DNA of 18,372 bases from DASUDX01 sp036275365. Lineage in GTDB: Bacteria > Pseudomonadota > Gammaproteobacteria > Nevskiales > Nevskiaceae. Position numbers and translations under genes: made by a program. Positions 13,703 to 18,372 of this stretch are shown piece after piece (the stretch's first letter is position 1; every line of letters starts with the position of its first letter). The stretch lies in contig DASUDX010000013.1 in assembly GCA_036275365.1 (NCBI GenBank), positions 1 to 18,372 on the forward strand, written 5' to 3'. The notes under the pieces are model-generated. The model was not told where the DNA came from and searched no databases. It saw only the letters and a program-made list of their open reading frames with translations.

Positions 13703-15646
13703 TCAGCGCGGGACCAGCGGCAGATCCAGCGGCGCCGGCTCCGACACCCGGCTCCCGGCGGTGGGCGCCACCGTGCGTCCGTGCAGGGTCACGCTGTCGA
13801 TCTGATCGAGACGGCGCGGCGGCAGCGCCGCCTCGTCGGCCTGCGCCCAGGCGATGGACTGGTAGCCCAGCACATCCGGCGAGCCCGGGGTGAGCTTGTC
13901 CTGCCACCAGTGCTCGAAGATGGCCTTCTCGGCGTCCAGCTGGACGATCCCGTACCCGTGATCGACCCACTCGATGAACTGCACATTCGCATTGCCATTC
14001 ACCACCGCGGTCTCGATCAGACGGGTGGCGGCCACCTGGGCGGCGGAATCGGTCTCCGGGGCGGCGTTGGCGACGATCTCGTCCGCCCCGCCGCGGCCGA
14101 GACTGCTGGCGGCGAACTCGACCCCCACCGAATCGGCCCGCGGATCGACCCCGGGCAGGCCGGCGGTGGACGCCCGGGTCATGCCCGCCGCCTGGTTCTC
14201 CGGGGTGGAACCGGCGCGCGGATTCGGCGCCGGCGGGCCGCTGCGGTAGGTCGAGAGCAGGGCGGCGCTCTCCACCAGATCCGAGTTCAGATTGCCGTGC
14301 GCATCACCGGAGACGAACACCGTGCCGCGCACCCGCTCGCCGGCGGGGTTGGCCCCGCGCAGCCAGCCGAACAGGGCCGCGCGCTCGGCGCTGTAGTCGG
14401 TCCAGCGCGAGATGCCGAGCTTGGGCAGAGCAATGCCCGCGGCCAGATCCGGCACATCCACCGGGGCGATCCAGGTCTGGTTGTTGACCACCCGCCAGGT
14501 CACGCCGGCGCGCTGCGACGCCAGCAGGCTCGCGGTCAGCCATTCGAACTGACGGCGGCCGAACAGGCTGGGCGCGCCCTCGGGCAGATGGCTGGCATCC
14601 ACGCTCAGGCCATAGCCCGGCAGGTTGATCTGGGTGTCCACACCGAAGAAGTCGACCAGCGGACCGTAGGCGAGCCGCCGGTAGATCAGACGGGCATCCT
14701 CGGGCAGCGGGTACTCCCCGTTCTCGTAGAAACGGAACGCCCCGGAGCCATCCGCACGCGGCGGCCGGGTCGGCGTCCACTCGTAGAAGGCACGCACGGT
14801 ATCGGCGAGGGTGCAGCGGCTGCTGGCCGGATCGATCGGGCTGGCCAGCTCATTGCCGAAGTCCGGATCGATGTCGTGGTTGTCCCAGACGATCATCCAG
14901 GGGTGCTGCTGGTGGGCCCGCAGCAGATTCGGGTCGGAGCGGAACAGCGCGTAACGGCGCCGCAGCTCGGCGAGGTCCAGCCAGTCGCGGTAGTCGACAT
15001 CGTTGATGTCGAAGCGGTCCAGGCGCGCCCGGACTTCCTCGTCCTCGTCGACGAAGTCGTAGATGTAGTCGCCGCAATGCAGCACCAGATCCAGATCGTT
15101 GCGGTCGGCGATATGGCCGTAGCCACTCCAGTGGCTGGACCAGTAGCTCGAACAGGACACCACCGCGAAGCGCACCTCGCTGACCGGCCCATCCGGCGCG
15201 GTGCGGGTGCGGCCGATCAGCGAGCGCACGCCCAGCGCCTCGAAGCGGTAATAGTAGGTGGTGGCCGCGGCAAGGCCGGTGACATCGACCTTCACCGTCC
15301 AGTCGTGCTCGGCCACGCTCAGCTGCTGGCCCTCCCGCAGCACGCTGCCGAAGTCGGCCCGCTCGCTGAGCTGCCAGCGCACCGGAATGCCGGCCGCTGG
15401 CGGCTCCGGCAGGGTCAGGCGGGTCCAGATGATCACCCGGTCGGCCAGCGGATCGCCGGAGGCGACGCCGTGCGCGAAAGGCAGGGGCAGCACCCGCGGG
15501 TAGTCGAAGTCGGCGGGCTCGGGCAGGCCGAGCCCGGGCAGTGTCACCGGCGAGGAGTTGGAGCAGCCGGCCAGGCCGGCGAGACCCGAGGCGCCGCCGA
15601 GGGCGACGGCGGATTTGAGAAAGCGACGGCGATCAGACGAGGACAA
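13703..15646 (-). CDS. phoD: PhoD-family alkaline phosphatase/phosphodiesterase, Tat-exported, putative lipoprotein
   Basis: Metal-dependent phosphatase of the PhoD family, expected outside the cytoplasm and acting on phosphate esters. The 647 residues start with a Tat signal (DRRRFLK at 5-11) whose hydrophobic part ends in LAGC, a lipobox with C28, so it may be a Tat-exported lipoprotein. A Fn3-like PhoD N domain spans about 55-150. Metal-site motifs are VSCSS at 163-167, HCGDYIYD at 190-197, WDNHD at 254-258 and SGDAHGNLNSD at 446-456. The TTG at 15644-15646 is chosen because GGAG lies 7 bases upstream and it puts the Tat motif at the N-terminus. It lies 69 bases downstream of the protease gene on the same strand. 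No obvious Pho box was noticed. The substrate is unknown, so the symbol denotes the family. Confidence 0.9.
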   Translation of the reverse strand: MSSSDRRRFLKSAVALGGASGLAGLAGCSNSSPVTLPGLGLPEPADFDYPRVLPLPFAHGVASGDPLADRVIIWTRLTLPEPPAAGIPVRWQLSERADFGSVLREGQQLSVAEHDWTVKVDVTGLAAATTYYYRFEALGVRSLIGRTRTAPDGPVSEVRFAVVSCSSYWSSHWSGYGHIADRNDLDLVLHCGDYIYDFVDEDEEVRARLDRFDINDVDYRDWLDLAELRRRYALFRSDPNLLRAHQQHPWMIVWDNHDIDPDFGNELASPIDPASSRCTLADTVRAFYEWTPTRPPRADGSGAFRFYENGEYPLPEDARLIYRRLAYGPLVDFFGVDTQINLPGYGLSVDASHLPEGAPSLFGRRQFEWLTASLLASQRAGVTWRVVNNQTWIAPVDVPDLAAGIALPKLGISRWTDYSAERAALFGWLRGANPAGERVRGTVFVSGDAHGNLNSDLVESAALLSTYRSGPPAPNPRAGSTPENQAAGMTRASTAGLPGVDPRADSVGVEFAASSLGRGGADEIVANAAPETDSAAQVAATRLIETAVVNGNANVQFIEWVDHGYGIVQLDAEKAIFEHWWQDKLTPGSPDVLGYQSIAWAQADEAALPPRRLDQIDSVTLHGRTVAPTAGSRVSEPAPLDLPLVPR

Positions 15647-15715
15647 GGCAGCACTCCACCGGCAGGCGACACGGATTCACCGCAAAGCTTGCCAGCGGCG
15701 CAAGACCAGCGGATG

Positions 15716-17734
15716 TCAGTCGCGCACCCGCACCCTCAACCGGCTGGTCTCGTCCAGCATCAGGGTCCGCGAGCGCGGTCTGAGTATCCCGATCTCGTCA
15801 CCCTCCACCTGCTCGTCCGCCAGCCCGCGCAGGCGGAGGCGAGCGCTGGTGGCGCCGGCCGGGATGATCACCCGGCCCTGGGCGCTGTAGTCGGTGCCCA
15901 GCACCGCCGTGCCGCTGCCGACGAAGCGCACCACCACATCGCTGCCCAGCGGCGCGCTCAGGCTCAGACCCAGTTCCACCGCCCGCCCCTCGCGGAGGGT
16001 GACCGCGGTACTGGTGAAGCTGACCAGGGCGCGCTCCAGCCTCACCGAGAGCACCGCATTCTGGTAGGCCTCGAAGGCGTCGACGAGGATGAACCAGTCA
16101 CCGGCCTCCGGCCGTTCGATGCGGCAGGCGTCGTCGCCGCCGGCACCGGCGATGGACTGGCAATCGAAGGTGCCCCGGGTCGGCAGCTCGCCGCGGCGCA
16201 GGTAGAGATCGGGGTCGCCGGTGTCCACATCGAGGTTCACCGACAGCGCAAGAAACCCGGCCGGGACCTGGATACGGAAGTAGCGGGCGCCGCCCACGCT
16301 GTCGGCGAGATCGCGCACCACCTGGCCATCCCGCAGCGGTGTGATGGTGACCTGGTCGCAATCCGTGGGCAGCGGGGTGTCCGCACCCAGCCGCTGCAGC
16401 GCGGCGAACGCGTCGATGATGCCCACCCCGATCGGCTCATCGATGGCACGGGGGAAGGCCCGGGCCGTTTCCTCCAGCACGCACTGGGCCTCGACCGGGC
16501 TGAGCGAGGGCCGCAGGGACTGCATCAGCGCCACCACCCCGGCCACATGGGGCGTGGCCATGCTGGTGCCCTGGTAGGACGCGAAATTGTCGCTGCCGGG
16601 CTGGCGCTGCCCCGAGTTGGCGGTGGACAGCACCCCGCTCTGGCCGCCCTCGGCGAAATCGCCGCCGGGGGCGGCCAGATCCACAGCCGGTCCGAAATTG
16701 GAATAGGCGGCGCGGCCGCCGCTGCGGCCGGTCGCCCCGACGGTGATCACCCGCGCGCAGTTGCCCGGCGAGTAGGAGGTGGCGAAGTCGTCATCATTGC
16801 CGGCCGCCACCACCACCGCCACGCCCGCCTCCACCGCCGCGTCGATGGCCGCCTGCTCGGTCTGGCTGCACGGGCCCTCCCCGCCCAGGCTCATGTTGAT
16901 CACGCTGGCCGGATTGGCGTTGAGGGCCACGCCCTCCACCGGCCGGCCGATGGACCAGAGGATGGCGTCGGCAATGTCCGAGGTGAAGCCGCCGCACTTG
17001 CCCAGCGCACGCACCGGCAGCACCCGGCTGTTGAAGGCCACGCCGACGCCGCCGGAGAAGTTGCCGGAACGGGCCGCGACCGTACCGGAGACATGGGTGC
17101 CGTGCCAGGAACTCGGCTTGAACACGGTGGCCTCGCACTCGCCCACCTCCTCCCAGTCGCCCGGATCGAGGGGGTCGTTGTCACGGCCATCGCCATCGTT
17201 GGCGGTGAACAGATCGCTGATCAGATCCGCACCGGCCAGCAGATTGGTGCTCAGGTCGAAGTGGCGGCGCACTCCGGTATCGATGACCGCCACCACCGCT
17301 CCGCTGCCGGTGCTGAGGTCCCAGGCCGGTTCGAGACCGATGCCGCCGGTGGCCTCGTAGTAGTGCCACTGGTTGGGGTAGGACGGATCGCTGGGCACGA
17401 AGCGCACCTGGCGGCGGGCGTCGAACTCGGCATAGCGCACGCCAGGGCTCTGCCGCAGGCGCTCGAGGATGCGCTCGCGCTGGGCCGGGGCCAGCCACTG
17501 CAGCTCGAACAGCTCGGCACCGGTGGCCAGCCGGCGCTGGCGCTTGAACCGCAGCAGCGAGTCCGCCCCGGCGCTGGCCAGCGCCCCCTGCAGGCGGCGC
17601 TCCGCCGACAGGCTGCGATCCGGCGCGGAGGCCTTGTCGCTGAAACGGATGATCAGCCGCTCACTGGCGGCGCTGGCGCCGGCCACCGCCAGCAGCGCGA
17701 TCCCGAGCATCCACCCGCCGATTCGCTTGCCCAT
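15716..17734 (-). CDS. Secreted subtilisin-like (S8) serine protease with PPC and Calx-beta domains
   Basis: An exported endopeptidase of the S8 family. The 672 residues have a Sec signal peptide (cleavage likely near ASA at 20-23), an I9-type inhibitor propeptide (about 25-110), and a catalytic domain with D152 in VIDTG, H211 in HGTH, oxyanion N313 in AAGN and S391 in GTSMATPHVAG. All triad residues are present. Residues about 445-560 match a bacterial pre-peptidase C-terminal (PPC) domain (DPDLYLRRG and GDWFILVDAFEAYQNA), and about 568-672 a Calx-beta domain (VTLREG, GTDYSAQGRVIIPAGATSA, DEQVEGDE). Catalytic-domain cysteines at 200, 247, 289 and 326 could form disulfides. GGGAG lies 7 bases before the ATG at 17732-17734. 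phoD follows 69 bases downstream and may be cotranscribed. Confidence 0.93.
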   Translation of the reverse strand: MGKRIGGWMLGIALLAVAGASAASERLIIRFSDKASAPDRSLSAERRLQGALASAGADSLLRFKRQRRLATGAELFELQWLAPAQRERILERLRQSPGVRYAEFDARRQVRFVPSDPSYPNQWHYYEATGGIGLEPAWDLSTGSGAVVAVIDTGVRRHFDLSTNLLAGADLISDLFTANDGDGRDNDPLDPGDWEEVGECEATVFKPSSWHGTHVSGTVAARSGNFSGGVGVAFNSRVLPVRALGKCGGFTSDIADAILWSIGRPVEGVALNANPASVINMSLGGEGPCSQTEQAAIDAAVEAGVAVVVAAGNDDDFATSYSPGNCARVITVGATGRSGGRAAYSNFGPAVDLAAPGGDFAEGGQSGVLSTANSGQRQPGSDNFASYQGTSMATPHVAGVVALMQSLRPSLSPVEAQCVLEETARAFPRAIDEPIGVGIIDAFAALQRLGADTPLPTDCDQVTITPLRDGQVVRDLADSVGGARYFRIQVPAGFLALSVNLDVDTGDPDLYLRRGELPTRGTFDCQSIAGAGGDDACRIERPEAGDWFILVDAFEAYQNAVLSVRLERALVSFTSTAVTLREGRAVELGLSLSAPLGSDVVVRFVGSGTAVLGTDYSAQGRVIIPAGATSARLRLRGLADEQVEGDEIGILRPRSRTLMLDETSRLRVRVRD

Positions 17735-17763
17735 CCCCCTGCTCCCACCGAGTCTCAGGCCGG

Positions 17764-17792
17764 ATCATAGGCCGCTCCGGTGCGGGTCTCGC
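17764..17792 (-). promoter_or_regulatory. Candidate promoter for the subtilisin-like protease gene
   Basis: The minus strand has TATGAT at 17764-17769 (5 of 6 matches to TATAAT), with a weak -35 (GCGAGA at 17787-17792, 3 of 6) at a 17-base spacing. Transcription would start near 17757, about 23 bases before the ATG. Confidence 0.45.
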
Positions 17793-17845
17793 CGGGCTCC
17801 GGCCGAACGGTGTGAACACGGACACGGACGCGGGCAAGACACTGA

Positions 17846-17863
17846 CGCCCTCCCGGCCGGGCG
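17846..17863 (-). terminator. Weak hairpin after dcd
   Basis: CGCCC at 17846-17850 and GGGCG at 17859-17863 form a short G+C stem with an 8-base loop about 20 bases past the dcd stop codon. No U tract follows. It is a possible stop signal for dcd but could equally be chance in G+C-rich DNA. Confidence 0.25.
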
Positions 17864-17881
17864 CAGCCGCCGCTGCCGTGT

Positions 17882-18372
17882 TCAGGTCCTCGGCAGGGTG
17901 ACGCCGCGCTGACCCTGGTACTTGCCGCCGCGATCGCGGTAGGAGGTCTCGCAGACCTCGTCGGACTGGTAGAACAGCATCTGCGCCACGCCCTCGTTGG
18001 CGTAGATCTTGGCCGGCAGGGGCGTGGTGTTGGAGAACTCGAGCGTCACGTAGCCCTCCCATTCGGGCTCGAAGGGCGTGACGTTGACGATGATGCCGCA
18101 CCGCGCGTACGTGCTCTTGCCGAGGCAGATCGTGAGCACGTTGCGCGGGATCCGGAAGTACTCGACGGTGCGGGCGAGCGCGAACGAGTTCGGCGGGATG
18201 ATGCACACGTCGCCGCGGAAGTCGACGAACGACTTCTCGTCGAAGTTCTTCGGGTCGACGATCGTCGAGTTGATGTTCGTGAAGATCTTGAATTCGGCAG
18301 CACAGCGGACGTCGTAGCCATAGCTCGAGGTGCCGAACGACACCACCTTCCGGCCCTGCACCTCCTTGATCT
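17882..18372 (-). CDS. dcd: dCTP deaminase Dcd, N-terminus cut by window edge
   Basis: Deaminates dCTP to dUTP in the cytoplasm, supplying precursor for dTTP. The 162 visible residues include SSYGYDVRCAAEF, the GKSTYARCG motif, the segment PFEPEWEGYVTLEFSN with the catalytic Glu in TLEF, and the C-terminal lid GGKYQGQRGVTLP. Full-length Dcd is about 188 residues, so some 25-30 N-terminal residues lie beyond the right edge. The GTG at 18359-18361 encodes Val inside the protein and is not the start. Codon use changes within the gene: upstream of about 18040 Leu is CTC (4 of 4) and Ser mostly TCG, downstream Leu is CTG (3 of 3) and Ser TCC (3 of 3). The protein looks intact and active. Confidence 0.95.
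   Translation of the reverse strand, partial: IKEVQGRKVVSFGTSSYGYDVRCAAEFKIFTNINSTIVDPKNFDEKSFVDFRGDVCIIPPNSFALARTVEYFRIPRNVLTICLGKSTYARCGIIVNVTPFEPEWEGYVTLEFSNTTPLPAKIYANEGVAQMLFYQSDEVCETSYRDRGGKYQGQRGVTLPRT

Noticed and set aside
15647..15715. Possible promoter between the protease and phosphatase genes
   Set aside because: The best pair found, TTGCGC and GTGAAT at 17-base spacing, matches only 3 of 6 bases at each hexamer.
10101..17734. A defence or toxin-antitoxin island
   Set aside because: All genes here are recognisable signalling, envelope or secreted proteins; no nuclease, toxin, helicase or mobile-element gene is present, and codon use is even.
13781..17770. A plus-strand open frame of 1329 codons lying opposite the phosphatase and protease genes
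   Set aside because: It is a shadow of two well-supported genes with clear catalytic motifs. Its composition (His, Gly, Arg, Gln rich, no domains) is what antisense reading of G+C-rich codons gives, and it has no family resemblance.
17807..17833. Short tandem ACACGG-type repeat and GTGTGAACAC palindrome upstream of the protease gene
   Set aside because: Only two exact repeat copies and a 4-base palindrome arm; too short to separate from chance.

Overview
The window looks like chromosomal core DNA from a high-G+C member of the Gammaproteobacteria. The evidence is gene order: cysE, trmJ, suhB, then secF, secD and yajC lie in the order I recall from Pseudomonas, where iscR would follow cysE to the left. 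The family is uncertain; Xanthomonadales/Chromatiales-like lineages are plausible. No tRNA, rRNA, CRISPR array, transposase, integrase or phage gene is visible, and no gene-free stretch exceeds 300 bases.

Region 1 (1-2400) holds cysE (minus, cut by the left edge) and trmJ (minus), with suhB divergent from them; the trmJ/suhB gap may carry overlapping -10 elements. Region 2 (2489-7697) holds nhaP2, a K+/H+ antiporter gene, convergent with the preprotein translocase genes yajC-secD-secF, which read leftward. The nhaP2/secF gap contains facing arrays of a degenerate 7-base repeat. Region 3 (7846-10050) is rlmKL, a two-domain 23S rRNA methyltransferase gene.

Region 4 (10101-12745) is a cytoplasmic two-component pair: a histidine kinase with an N-terminal CBS-like sensor and a response regulator made of two receiver domains, the second with Glu in place of the phospho-accepting Asp. 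A small outer-membrane lipoprotein gene follows, probably with its own promoter. Region 5 (12817-17734, all minus) encodes exported proteins: a predicted outer-membrane barrel protein with an Arg-Asp repeat tail, a Tat-type PhoD-family phosphatase that also has a lipobox, and a subtilisin-like protease with PPC and Calx-beta domains. Region 6 (17882-18372) is dcd (dCTP deaminase), cut by the right edge, whose codon use changes abruptly inside the gene.

Most genes are housekeeping: cysteine synthesis, tRNA and rRNA methylation, inositol phosphatase, protein export, ion balance and dUTP supply. I found no clear new multi-gene system. The best leads are the heptamer arrays, the mosaic dcd, and the CBS-kinase/dual-receiver pair.
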